DNA from: Rubritepida sp.
GTDB lineage: Bacteria; Pseudomonadota; Alphaproteobacteria; Acetobacterales; Acetobacteraceae
Reading direction: 5' to 3'
DNA: 6,680 bases
Assembly (NCBI GenBank): GCA_007129145.1
Contig: SKWC01000066.1
Span: 1 to 6,680 of the forward strand
Below the pieces are notes generated by a model that ran no database searches, was not told where the DNA came from, and saw only the letters and a list, made by a program, of their open reading frames with translations. Numbering within the stretch: the stretch's first letter is position 1; every line of letters starts with the position of its first letter. Position numbers and translations under genes: made by a program. Positions 1 to 6,215 of this stretch are shown piece by piece.

Positions 1-389
1 CGCCCGAGACGGTGCTGGCCCAGATGTCGAGCCTGACCGACATAGACTTCTCGCAATTCGACCTGGATGCGCCGGTCGAGGAACTCACCACCAACGGTCA
101 GCAGGGGACGCTGGCGCTGTTCCTCGCCCAGGGGCGGACCCTGCGCGAGATCGTGCGCAACTACCACCATGGCTACAATGGCTTCGTGGGCACGCCCGCC
201 ACCGTGGCCGCCCAGATGGCCGAGGCCATGCAGGAGGTGGGCGGCGATGGCTTCATGATCGCGGGGCCGCTGACGCGGCGCTTCGTGGCCGAGGCGACGG
301 ACGGGCTGGTGCCGGCGCTGCAGGCGCGCGGCCTGGCGCGCACCGCCTACGGGCACGCGCAGTTCCGCGACAATTTGCTGGCCTTCTGA
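1..389 (+). CDS. LLM-class flavin-dependent monooxygenase, NtaA/SnaA/DszA type (C-terminal fragment)
   Basis: The frame is open from the left edge (codons begin at base 3) to a TGA at 387-389, so this is the last ~128 residues of a protein that starts outside the window. Enzymes of this family are TIM-barrel FMNH2-dependent monooxygenases, usually 430-460 aa, that oxidise small organic substrates such as chelators, sulfur compounds or antibiotics with reduced flavin from a partner reductase. Family features seen are the block NYHHGYNGFVGTPATVAAQM, then GGDGFMI, then a VPALQARGLARTAY segment followed by FRDNL at the extreme C-terminus. The GTP...VA.QM...GGDGF pattern forms the last barrel strand and phosphate-binding part of LLM proteins. 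The substrate cannot be told from this fragment. It is convergent with parC and so transcribed separately from the other genes here. The family call is firm; the subfamily is inferred from the C-terminal motif alone. Confidence 0.85.
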   Translation, partial: PETVLAQMSSLTDIDFSQFDLDAPVEELTTNGQQGTLALFLAQGRTLREIVRNYHHGYNGFVGTPATVAAQMAEAMQEVGGDGFMIAGPLTRRFVAEATDGLVPALQARGLARTAYGHAQFRDNLLAF

Positions 390-392
390 AAC

Positions 393-2627
393 CTACCCCC
401 CGAAGCGGTTGCTGCGCGGGAAGCCGTTGGGCGGCAGCTTGCCGGCGGCGGCGCGGTTGGCGCGCCAGGTGGTCAGGTCGGTCTCGACCCGCACCCGCTC
501 GCCCAGGCGCCAGGACAGGCCTTCGGCCAGGGTGAACACCTTCGCATCGGCCAGGCCCCCGTCGCGGTAGGATTGCAGCTGCACGCCGCGGCCGCGGGCC
601 AGCACCGGAAGCTGCTCCAGCGGGAAGACCAGCAGCTTGCGGTTCTCGCCCAGCACGGCCACGGCATCGCCCTCGGCGGGGCGGCACAGCACGGCGCGGG
701 CGGGGGGTTCCAGCGTCATCACCTGCTTGCCGGTGCGCTTCTCGGCCAGAAGCTCGGTCGCCTCGATCAGGAAGCCTTTGCCGTCGCTGGCGGCCAGCAG
801 CATGCGCTGCCCCTCGGCGGGGGGCGGCAGCAGGGTGATGGGGGTCTCCTCATTGGGCAGGTCCACCAGCAGGCGCAGCGGCTGCCCGTCGCCGCGGCCG
901 CGGGGCAGGGTGTCGGCCTTCAGCGTGTAGGCGCGGCCGTTGCTGGCGAAGACCACGAAGCGGTCGGTGCTTTGCAGGTGCAGCCGGAAGGCCAGGCTGT
1001 CGCCCTCCTTGAAACGCAGCTCGGCATCCTCGGCGAGGTGGCCCTTCAGCGCGCGGATCCAGCCCTTCTCGGACAGCACCACGGTCAGCGGCTCGCGCTC
1101 GATGAAGGCGGCCTCATCCACCGCGATGGCGGGCGGCGGCTCGGCCACGGCGGTGCGCCGCGCGCCGAGGGCGCCATCGCCGAAGCGCGCGCGCACGCCC
1201 TCGATGTCCCTGGCGATCGCCGACCAGCGCTTCGCCGGGCTCGCCATCAGGGCGTTCAGCCCCTTCTGCTCCTTCGAGAGCTTCTCATGCTCGCGCCGGA
1301 TCTCCATCTCCTCCAGGCGGCGCAGGGCGCGCAGCCGCATGTTCAGGATGGCCTCGGCCTGCACCTCGCTCAGCCCGAAGGCCGCCATCAGGTGGGGCTT
1401 GGGCTCGTCCTCGGTGCGGATGATACGGATCACCTCATCGAGGTTGAGATAGGCGATGAGGTAGCCGTCCAGCACCTCCAGCCGCCGCGCGATGGCGGCC
1501 AGGCGATGCGCGGTGCGGCGCTGCAGCACCTCGTGGCGGTGGTCGAGCCACGCCCGCAGCACCTCGCGCAGGGACATGACGCGCGGGGTGCGGGTCGCGT
1601 CCAGCACATTCATGTTCAGGCTGAAGCGGGATTCGAGGGCGGTGGCGCGGAACAGCGTCTCCATCAGCACCGCGGGCTCCACCGTGCGGGCGCGCGGCTC
1701 CAGCACGATGCGCACGGCCTCGGTGCTTTCGTCGCGGATATCGGCCAGCAGGGGCAGCTTCTTTTCCTCGAGCAGGGCGGCGATCTGCTCGATCAGGCGG
1801 GATTTCTGCACCTGGTAGGGGATTTCGGTGACGACCACCGTCCAGGCGCCGGCCTTGCCGCGCTCCACCGCCCAGCGGGCGCGGATGCGGAAGCCGCCGC
1901 GGCCGGTGGCATAGGCCTCGCGGATCGCCTCGGGCGGCTCGACCAGCAGCCCACCCGTGGGGAAGTCGGGGCCGGGCATGTGGGCCAGCAGGTCATCCGT
2001 GCCGGCCTCCGGGTGGGCGATCAGATGCAGGGCGGCGGCGCAGACCTCGCCCGCGTTGTGCGGCGGGATGGAGGTGGCCATGCCCACCGCGATGCCCGCC
2101 GCGCCATTGGCCAGCAGGTTGGGGAAGGCGGCCGGCAGCACCGCCGGCTCGCGGTCCTCACCGTCATAGGTGGTGCGGAAATCGACCGTGTCCTCGTCGA
2201 TCTGCGCCAGCAGCGCCTGCGCGACCTCGGTCAGCCGGGCCTCGGTGTAGCGCATGGCCGCCGCGTTATCGCCGTCGATGTTGCCGAAGTTCCCCTGGCC
2301 CTCGACCAGCGGGAAGCGGGCGGCGAACTCCTGCGCCTGGCGCACCAGCGCCTCGTAGATCGAGCTGTCGCCATGCGGGTGATACTTGCCCATCACGTCG
2401 CCCACGATGCGCGCGCATTTCTTGAAGCCCGCGGCCGGGTCCAGGCGCAGCTGGTGCATCGCCCAGAGCAGGCGGCGATGCACCGGCTTCAGCCCGTCGC
2501 GCACATCCGGCAGCGAGCGCGCCGTGATGGTGGACATGGCATAGGCGAGGTAGCGCTCGCTCAGCGCGGCCGACAGCCGGGTCTCGCGGATGTCGCCGCC
2601 CTCGGTGGGGGGCAGGTCGTCAGGCAT
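393..2627 (-). CDS. parC: DNA topoisomerase IV subunit A (ParC)
   Basis: ParC is the DNA-breaking subunit of topoisomerase IV, which works with ParE to unlink daughter chromosomes. This copy has 744 residues, a normal length. The N-terminal winged-helix/tower region begins with LSERYLAYAMSTITARSLPD. The quinolone region reads GKYHPHGDSSIYEALVR (Ser88, Glu92), and the active-site pair is Arg126-Tyr127 in AAMRYTEARL. The C-terminal third is a beta-pinwheel with blade motifs such as VVLSEKGWIRALKGH and FVVFASNGRAYTLKAD. It lacks the GyrA box (QRRGGKG); the nearest match is ARGRGVQLQSYRDGG close to the C-terminus, which favours ParC over GyrA. The start chosen is the ATG at 2625-2627, which overlaps the recO stop by 8 nt. 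An in-frame TTG at 2663 would add 12 residues with no better ribosome site, and Shine-Dalgarno support is weak for both. parC is last in the operon and ends in TAG. parE is not in the window. Confidence 0.96.
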   Translation of the reverse strand: MPDDLPPTEGGDIRETRLSAALSERYLAYAMSTITARSLPDVRDGLKPVHRRLLWAMHQLRLDPAAGFKKCARIVGDVMGKYHPHGDSSIYEALVRQAQEFAARFPLVEGQGNFGNIDGDNAAAMRYTEARLTEVAQALLAQIDEDTVDFRTTYDGEDREPAVLPAAFPNLLANGAAGIAVGMATSIPPHNAGEVCAAALHLIAHPEAGTDDLLAHMPGPDFPTGGLLVEPPEAIREAYATGRGGFRIRARWAVERGKAGAWTVVVTEIPYQVQKSRLIEQIAALLEEKKLPLLADIRDESTEAVRIVLEPRARTVEPAVLMETLFRATALESRFSLNMNVLDATRTPRVMSLREVLRAWLDHRHEVLQRRTAHRLAAIARRLEVLDGYLIAYLNLDEVIRIIRTEDEPKPHLMAAFGLSEVQAEAILNMRLRALRRLEEMEIRREHEKLSKEQKGLNALMASPAKRWSAIARDIEGVRARFGDGALGARRTAVAEPPPAIAVDEAAFIEREPLTVVLSEKGWIRALKGHLAEDAELRFKEGDSLAFRLHLQSTDRFVVFASNGRAYTLKADTLPRGRGDGQPLRLLVDLPNEETPITLLPPPAEGQRMLLAASDGKGFLIEATELLAEKRTGKQVMTLEPPARAVLCRPAEGDAVAVLGENRKLLVFPLEQLPVLARGRGVQLQSYRDGGLADAKVFTLAEGLSWRLGERVRVETDLTTWRANRAAAGKLPPNGFPRSNRFGG

Positions 2628-3369
2628 GGGGTGAGGTTTCCCCCCGCGCGAGGCGGGCTTCAAGCGATTCGCGCGCGGCGGGCAGCGGGCGGTGCTGCAG
2701 GCCGAAGGCGTCGCGCGCCAGGAAATGGCCCGTCAGCCGCAGCCCGGCCAGCCAGTCGGCGGGGGTGGCGGGCGCGTCGGGGTCGCGCAGGAAGGCGGGC
2801 AGGGGCAGCAGCCGCGCCGCATAGGGCGCGCCGGCTTCGGCGCTGACCGCCCGACCGGAGCGCGGCGAGACCCAGACCAGGTCCCGCGTCGTGCCGGTGG
2901 CGGCGCAGCAGGACAGGTCCAGCCCATAGCCCAGTTCCGCCAGCAGCGCCGCCTCCCAGCGCACCAGCGCGGGCAGGGCGTGTTCGGCGCCGCGCATCAG
3001 CGCGGTGATGACGGCCACGAGGCCATGGAAGCAGGCCGGATGCGCCTCGCGCTCGGGCAGGGCGCCCTCGGCCACGGCGCAGGCCGCCATCAGCACCGAC
3101 AGCGCCAGCGGGTCATCCATGGCCTGGGCGGCGGCGGCGTGGACAAGCTCGGCGGTCAGCGAGCCCATCTGCTCGGGCAGGCGGGCCACCCAGCGCGCCT
3201 CCACCAGATTGCCCGGCTGCCACATCGCCGCCTGCCGGCGCGAGGCGCCGCCGGGCACATGCCCGGCGTGGCGGCCATGCGCCTCGGTCAGCAGGGTGGC
3301 GATCAGCGCGCCTTCGCCATGCGGGCGGGTGGCCAGCACCACGGCCGGCGCGGCCCATTCCAGGCTCAC
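2620..3369 (-). CDS. recO: DNA repair protein RecO
   Basis: RecO works with RecR to load RecA onto SSB-coated single-stranded DNA in the RecF pathway, and it also anneals strands. The 249-residue length is typical. The N-terminal OB-fold spans about residues 5-80 (VVLATRPHGEGALIATLLTE, then GRHAGHVPGGASRR and a QPGNLVEARW strand). The helical C-terminal part carries the alphaproteobacterial signature RWEAALLAELGYGLDLS at 138-153, followed by TGTTRDLVWVSPRSGRAVS and, near the end, PLPAARESL. Cysteines occur at 154-155, but no second CxxC pair is present, so the zinc-ribbon form of RecO is unlikely. The start is a GTG at 3367-3369 that overlaps the era stop as GTGA, with GGAGG 10 nt upstream. 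The stop lies inside the parC start region. Codon use matches the neighbours. Position directly after era is a common bacterial arrangement and supports the call. Confidence 0.95.
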   Translation of the reverse strand: MSLEWAAPAVVLATRPHGEGALIATLLTEAHGRHAGHVPGGASRRQAAMWQPGNLVEARWVARLPEQMGSLTAELVHAAAAQAMDDPLALSVLMAACAVAEGALPEREAHPACFHGLVAVITALMRGAEHALPALVRWEAALLAELGYGLDLSCCAATGTTRDLVWVSPRSGRAVSAEAGAPYAARLLPLPAFLRDPDAPATPADWLAGLRLTGHFLARDAFGLQHRPLPAARESLEARLARGETSPHA

Positions 3370-4274
3370 CCGCCGTCATCCTCCAGGCCGAGGGCGCGCA
3401 ACCGGCTGCGCTCCTCATCCCAGCCGGCGCGTTCCTTCACATTGAGGAACAGGTGGATGGGGCGTTCCAGCAGCTGGACCAGCTCCAGCCGGGCGCGGCG
3501 GCCGATCTCGCGGATGCGCGCGCCGCCATCGCCGATCAGGATGGCCTTCTGCGTGGCGCGCGCGACATAGATGGTGCACTCGACCCGCGCGCTGCCGTCG
3601 GGGCGCTCGGTCCATTGCTCTGTCTCGACGGTGGCGTGGTGCGGCACTTCCTCATGCGTCTGGCGCAGGATCTGCTCGCGCACCACCTCGGCCGCCAGCA
3701 TGCGGTTGGGCAGGTCGGACAGCTCGTCCTCGGGGAACATCCAGGGGCCGGGCGCCATGGCGTCCGCCAGCTTCTGGCGCAGCCGGTCCAGGCCCTGGGT
3801 CTTCTCCGCGCTGATCATGAAGCTCTCGGCGAAGGGCAGCAGTCGGTGCAACTCGGCCGAGAGCGGCAGCAGGCGTTCGCGCGGGATCAGGTCTATCTTG
3901 TTGAGCGCGAGCCAGACGGGGCGGTCCTGCTGCGCCAGGCGCTCCAGGATGGCGCGCACCGGCTCGGTCAGTCCGGCGCGGGCGTCCACCACCATCAGGG
4001 CGAAATCCGCGTCCTTCGCACCGCCCCAGGCGGCCTGGACCATGGCGCGGTCCAGCCGCCGGCGGGGCGCGAAGATGCCCGGCGTGTCCACCAGCACAAT
4101 CTGCGCCTCGCCCTCGATCAGCACCGCGCGGATGCGGAAGCGCGTGGTCTGCGGCTTGGGCGAGACGATGCTGACCTTGGTGCCGGCCAGCGCGTTCACC
4201 AGGGTGGACTTGCCCGCGTTGGGCGCGCCCAGGATGGCGACGAAGCCGCAGCGCGGTTTGTCGGGCATGGTCAT
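3366..4274 (-). CDS. era: GTPase Era (16S rRNA / 30S maturation)
   Basis: Era is an essential GTPase that binds the 3' end of 16S rRNA and helps finish the 30S subunit, linking ribosome assembly to growth. The protein has 302 residues, as expected (E. coli Era has 301). G motifs are complete: G1 GAPNAGKS at 16-23, a QTTRFRI switch-I region at 42-48, G3 DTPG at 63-66, G4 NKID at 125-128 and G5 SAEK at 155-158. The C-terminal KH RNA-binding domain follows, with its GxxG loop as GDGG at 248-251 and a closing ERPIHLFLNVKERAGW strand. The start is the ATG at 4272-4274, overlapping the rnc stop as ATGA, with a GGAGGG ribosome site 9 nt upstream. A second ATG two codons in (MTMPDK) is a possible alternative. 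A much longer open frame extends upstream through rnc but has no Era homology there. The aspartate in the GxxG loop is unusual, since this loop is normally neutral or basic. Confidence 0.97.
   Translation of the reverse strand: MTMPDKPRCGFVAILGAPNAGKSTLVNALAGTKVSIVSPKPQTTRFRIRAVLIEGEAQIVLVDTPGIFAPRRRLDRAMVQAAWGGAKDADFALMVVDARAGLTEPVRAILERLAQQDRPVWLALNKIDLIPRERLLPLSAELHRLLPFAESFMISAEKTQGLDRLRQKLADAMAPGPWMFPEDELSDLPNRMLAAEVVREQILRQTHEEVPHHATVETEQWTERPDGSARVECTIYVARATQKAILIGDGGARIREIGRRARLELVQLLERPIHLFLNVKERAGWDEERSRLRALGLEDDGG
3380..3384 (-). promoter_or_regulatory. Ribosome binding site of recO
   Basis: The mRNA reads GGAGG, 10 nt before the recO GTG at 3367-3369 and inside the last codons of era. 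It supports a GTG start in the GTGA overlap. The next in-frame ATG of recO is 49 codons in and would remove most of the OB-fold. Confidence 0.65.
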
Positions 4275-4948
4275 GCGCGAAGGCCCTCCAGCCATGCATC
4301 GGCCGCGGCCTGTTCGGCCGCGCGCTTGTTCGGACCCTCGCCCGCGGCCTGGCGCCCGGCGGCGCGCACCACGGCGCGGAACTGCGCGTCCTCGCCCTGG
4401 CCGCCGATGGCGTTGGTGTCGTATTCCGGCAGGCCGAGGCCGCGCTTCAGCGTCCATTCCTGCAGCCGCGTCTTGGGCGAGCGCGGCGGGCGCGCCTGGC
4501 CCTGCACCACCTCGGCCCATTCGCGCCGCACCAGGGCGCGTGCCGCCTCCAGCCCGCCATCGAGGTAGAGAGCCGCCAGCAGCGCCTCCAGCGCATCGCC
4601 CAGCACGGTGGCGCTCTGTCGCAGCCCCGCATGGCGGTGCGAGGCGGCGATGCGCAGCGCGTCCGGCACGCCCAGGCGCTGCGCGATCGGCGCCAGCGTG
4701 TCGCGCGCCACCAGCACGGCGAAGCGCTTGCCCAGGTCGCCCTCGCGCTCCCTGGGATAGAGTTCGGCCAGCCATTCGGCCATGCACAGGCCGAGCACGC
4801 GGTCGCCCAGGAACTCCAGCCGTTCATTGCTGACCGCGCCCGCCACCTCGCCTGCGTGGGAGGAATGGGTCAGGGCGCGCCCGAGCAGGGCGGGGTCGCG
4901 GAAGCGATGGCCGAGCCTGTCCTGCAGCGCCTCCAGGGGATCCGTCAT
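4271..4948 (-). CDS. rnc: Ribonuclease III
   Basis: RNase III cuts double-stranded RNA, including the 30S rRNA precursor and structured mRNAs, as a Mg-dependent homodimer. The protein has 225 residues, the normal size. The catalytic domain contains the signature NERLEFLGDRVLG at 41-53, giving Glu45 and Asp49, and a second metal-binding segment LGDALEALLAALYLDGG with Asp118 and Glu121. The double-stranded-RNA-binding domain runs from about 150 to the end, starting at PKTRLQEWTLKRG and ending with GPNKRAAEQAAADAWLEGL. Arg50 replaces the serine of E. coli (FLGDS); from memory this is common in alphaproteobacteria. The start is the ATG at 4946-4948, overlapping the lepB stop as ATGA. The frame stays open for 20 more codons upstream, but those residues would lie on lepB sequence and do not look like RNase III. 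No clear Shine-Dalgarno precedes the start, so it probably depends on translation coming through lepB. Confidence 0.97.
   Translation of the reverse strand: MTDPLEALQDRLGHRFRDPALLGRALTHSSHAGEVAGAVSNERLEFLGDRVLGLCMAEWLAELYPREREGDLGKRFAVLVARDTLAPIAQRLGVPDALRIAASHRHAGLRQSATVLGDALEALLAALYLDGGLEAARALVRREWAEVVQGQARPPRSPKTRLQEWTLKRGLGLPEYDTNAIGGQGEDAQFRAVVRAAGRQAAGEGPNKRAAEQAAADAWLEGLRA
4284..4289 (-). promoter_or_regulatory. Ribosome binding site of era
   Basis: The mRNA reads GGAGGG, 9 nt before the era ATG at 4272-4274 and inside the rnc coding end. It supports the 302-residue start over the longer open frame that runs back through rnc. It also suggests that era can load its own ribosomes as well as being coupled to rnc. 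Confidence 0.7.
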
Positions 4949-5730
4949 CGCACCGCGGAGAACAGGCGCGACCAGCGGATGGAGGTGGGCCAGGCCCAGA
5001 CCTCCCACAGCCGCGCGCTGCCATCCACCGAGAAGAAGATGAACTCCGCCCGGCCCACCAGATTCTCGACCGGGATCATGCCCACGAGTCCAGGCACGCG
5101 CGAATCGAGGCTGTTGTCGCGCGCATCGCCCATGGCGAAGACATGGCCCGGCGGCACCAGGAATTCGGGCGTGTTGTCGAGCGGCGCATCATCGGATTGC
5201 TCGGCGATGATATGCGAGCCGCCCTCGGGCATGAATTCGCGATACAGGCGCACCGTGATGCGCGGCCCGTCGCCCTCGGCCACGAAGGGCCCCAGGAATT
5301 CGCGCCGCACCGCCTCGCCGTTGATGTGCAGCACGCCATTGACCATCTGGATGCGGTCGCCGGGCAGGCCGATGATGCGCTTGATGTAGTCCTGGCTCGG
5401 GTCGGTGGGCAGTTTGAACACCGCGACGTCGCCGCGCTCTGGCATGCGGCCCAGGATGCGCCCTTCGAACAGGTTCGGGCTGAAGGGCAGGGAGTGGCGC
5501 GAATAGCCGTAGGAATATTTCGAGACGAACAGGTAGTCGCCCACCAGCAGCGTCGGGATCATCGAGCCCGAGGGGATGTTGAACGGCTCGAAGGCGACGG
5601 TGCGGATCGTCAGCGCGATCAGCGCGGCATAGAAGATGGTCTTGACCGTCTCCCACCAGCCGCCCGACCTGGACCCCGGGCCCCGCGCAGACTTCCCCTT
5701 GGTCGCCTTTCTGGGTGCCGGTTTCGCCAT
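4945..5730 (-). CDS. lepB: Signal peptidase I (leader peptidase)
   Basis: LepB is the inner-membrane serine protease that removes signal peptides from exported proteins on the periplasmic face. The 261-residue protein begins with a basic cytoplasmic tail rich in Lys, Arg and Gly (residues 1-30), then one hydrophobic segment at about 29-47 (VKTIFYAALIALTIRTVAF). The catalytic serine is Ser56 in IPSGSMIPTLLVGDYLFVSK, and the general-base lysine is Lys117 in DYIKRIIGLPGD. The conserved GDARDNSLDSR box is at 201-211. The KYSYGYSRHSLPF and WEVWAWPTSIRW segments are typical of alphaproteobacterial LepB. A single membrane segment, instead of the two of E. coli, is normal for this group. The start is the ATG at 5728-5730, following a 53-nt gap after acpS; I see no strong Shine-Dalgarno. 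An ATG 8 nt upstream is out of frame. The stop overlaps the rnc start. Confidence 0.97.
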   Translation of the reverse strand: MAKPAPRKATKGKSARGPGSRSGGWWETVKTIFYAALIALTIRTVAFEPFNIPSGSMIPTLLVGDYLFVSKYSYGYSRHSLPFSPNLFEGRILGRMPERGDVAVFKLPTDPSQDYIKRIIGLPGDRIQMVNGVLHINGEAVRREFLGPFVAEGDGPRITVRLYREFMPEGGSHIIAEQSDDAPLDNTPEFLVPPGHVFAMGDARDNSLDSRVPGLVGMIPVENLVGRAEFIFFSVDGSARLWEVWAWPTSIRWSRLFSAVR

Positions 5731-5783
5731 GATGCCATTCGCTGTGGGAAGAAGCGCCGATCAAGCGCGCGGGGCGGGCGCTG

Positions 5784-6191
5784 TCAATCCAGCGGAACGG
5801 CGCTGATGATCACCTGCGCCTGGGCATAGGGGTATTCGTCGGTCATGGTCAGCGCGATCAGGGCGCGATGCCCCGCGGGGGTGATGGCCGCAAGCCGGCG
5901 CGCCGCGCCCCCGGCCAGGCGCAGCGTGGGCTGGCCCGAGGGCAGGTTCACCACGCCGAGGTCGCGCAGGAACACCCCGTCGCGGAAGCCCGTGCCCAGC
6001 GCCTTGCTGGCGGCCTCCTTGGCGGCGAAGCGCTTGGCGTAGGTGGCCGCGCGGATGCGCTCGGCGCGGCGGTCGGCCTTGGCGCGCTCAAGGTCGGTGA
6101 AGACGCGCGCGAGGAAGCGCTCGCCATGGCGGGCGATCACCGCCTCGATGCGGCGGATGTCGCACAGGTCGGAACCCAGGCCCAGGATCAT
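5784..6191 (-). CDS. acpS: Holo-[acyl-carrier-protein] synthase
   Basis: AcpS transfers 4'-phosphopantetheine from coenzyme A to the serine of acyl carrier protein, switching on fatty-acid synthesis in the cytoplasm; it normally acts as a trimer. The 135-residue product is of usual size. The N-terminal motif ILGLGSDLCDIRRIE supplies the Mg-binding Asp8, and the second motif FAAKEAASKALGTGF supplies Glu59 and Lys63. The C-terminal ALIALTMTDEYPYAQAQVI matches the family's SITH/SLSH-type strand, here in the form ALTMTDE. The start is the ATG at 6189-6191. No other start codon lies in frame between it and the in-frame rel stop at 6216-6218, so the choice is forced. No Shine-Dalgarno is present. 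Instead the leader carries CACCTCCC twice, in a tandem repeat, and the start overlaps the stop of a five-codon mini-ORF. It is probably co-transcribed with rel upstream and lepB downstream. Confidence 0.95.
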   Translation of the reverse strand: MILGLGSDLCDIRRIEAVIARHGERFLARVFTDLERAKADRRAERIRAATYAKRFAAKEAASKALGTGFRDGVFLRDLGVVNLPSGQPTLRLAGGAARRLAAITPAGHRALIALTMTDEYPYAQAQVIISAVPLD

Positions 6192-6214
6192 GGGAGGTGC
6201 ATCATGGGAGGTGC
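6187..6214. repeat. Perfect 14-bp tandem duplication between rel and acpS
   Basis: The unit ATCATGGGAGGTGC (+ strand) occurs twice back to back, at 6187-6200 and 6201-6214, with no mismatch. It fills almost the whole 24-nt gap between the rel stop and the acpS start and also covers the first codon and a half of acpS. On the mRNA (- strand) each copy reads GCACCTCCCATGAT, so the duplication doubles an ATG and an anti-Shine-Dalgarno-like CACCTCCC. A slipped-strand duplication event is the simplest origin. No role is proven. Confidence 0.95.
6188..6205 (-). other. Five-codon mini-ORF overlapping the acpS start
   Basis: In the mRNA sense the tandem repeat creates ATG ATG CAC CTC CCA TGA (peptide MMHLP). 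Its stop shares ATGA with the acpS start at 6189-6191, the same geometry used at the lepB/rnc and rnc/era junctions. Its first ATG lies 10 nt after the rel stop. It has no Shine-Dalgarno of its own, so it would need reinitiation by ribosomes finishing rel. The reading frame is certain from the sequence; translation is speculative, and the mini-ORF may be only a by-product of the duplication. Confidence 0.3.
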
Positions 6215-6215
6215 G

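Noticed and set aside
393..2627. Alternative identity GyrA for the large minus-strand gene
   Set aside because: The C-terminal domain lacks a canonical GyrA box, the protein is about 100 residues shorter than usual GyrA, and the position after recO matches parC.
573..2846. A 757-codon open frame on the + strand opposite parC
   Set aside because: It is the reverse-complement codon frame of parC. Stops there need TTA, CTA or TCA codons in parC, which this GC-rich gene avoids. Its product is a Gln/His/Gly/Ala-rich string with no recognisable domain, while the minus strand encodes a full ParC.
2692..3570. Open frame on the + strand opposite recO and the end of era
   Set aside because: Same codon-shadow effect opposite recO; low-complexity His/Gly/Gln/Arg composition and no motif.
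4275..4787. N-terminal extension of era by 171 codons through rnc
   Set aside because: The extension covers the RNase III coding region in another frame, has no Era-like sequence, and the ATG at 4272-4274 has a good ribosome site and gives the standard length.
3453..4833. Two overlapping long + strand open frames opposite era and rnc
   Set aside because: Both lie opposite well-conserved genes with complete motifs. Their predicted products are Arg/Ala/Ser-rich or His/Gln-rich and resemble no family.
4949..5008. Twenty-residue N-terminal extension of RNase III
   Set aside because: It overlaps the lepB end by 60 nt and is not RNase III-like; the ATGA overlap start gives the usual protein length.
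5762..5783. Inverted repeat AGCGC / GCGCT just after the acpS stop, considered as a terminator or attenuator
   Set aside because: The stem is 5 bp (5764-5768 with 5778-5782) around a 9-nt GC-rich loop and has no T tract after it. Chance pairing in GC-rich DNA is enough to explain it.
5731..5783. Promoter for lepB in the 53-nt gap after acpS
   Set aside because: No convincing -35/-10 pair could be seen, and alphaproteobacterial promoters are too variable to call by eye in this GC-rich stretch.
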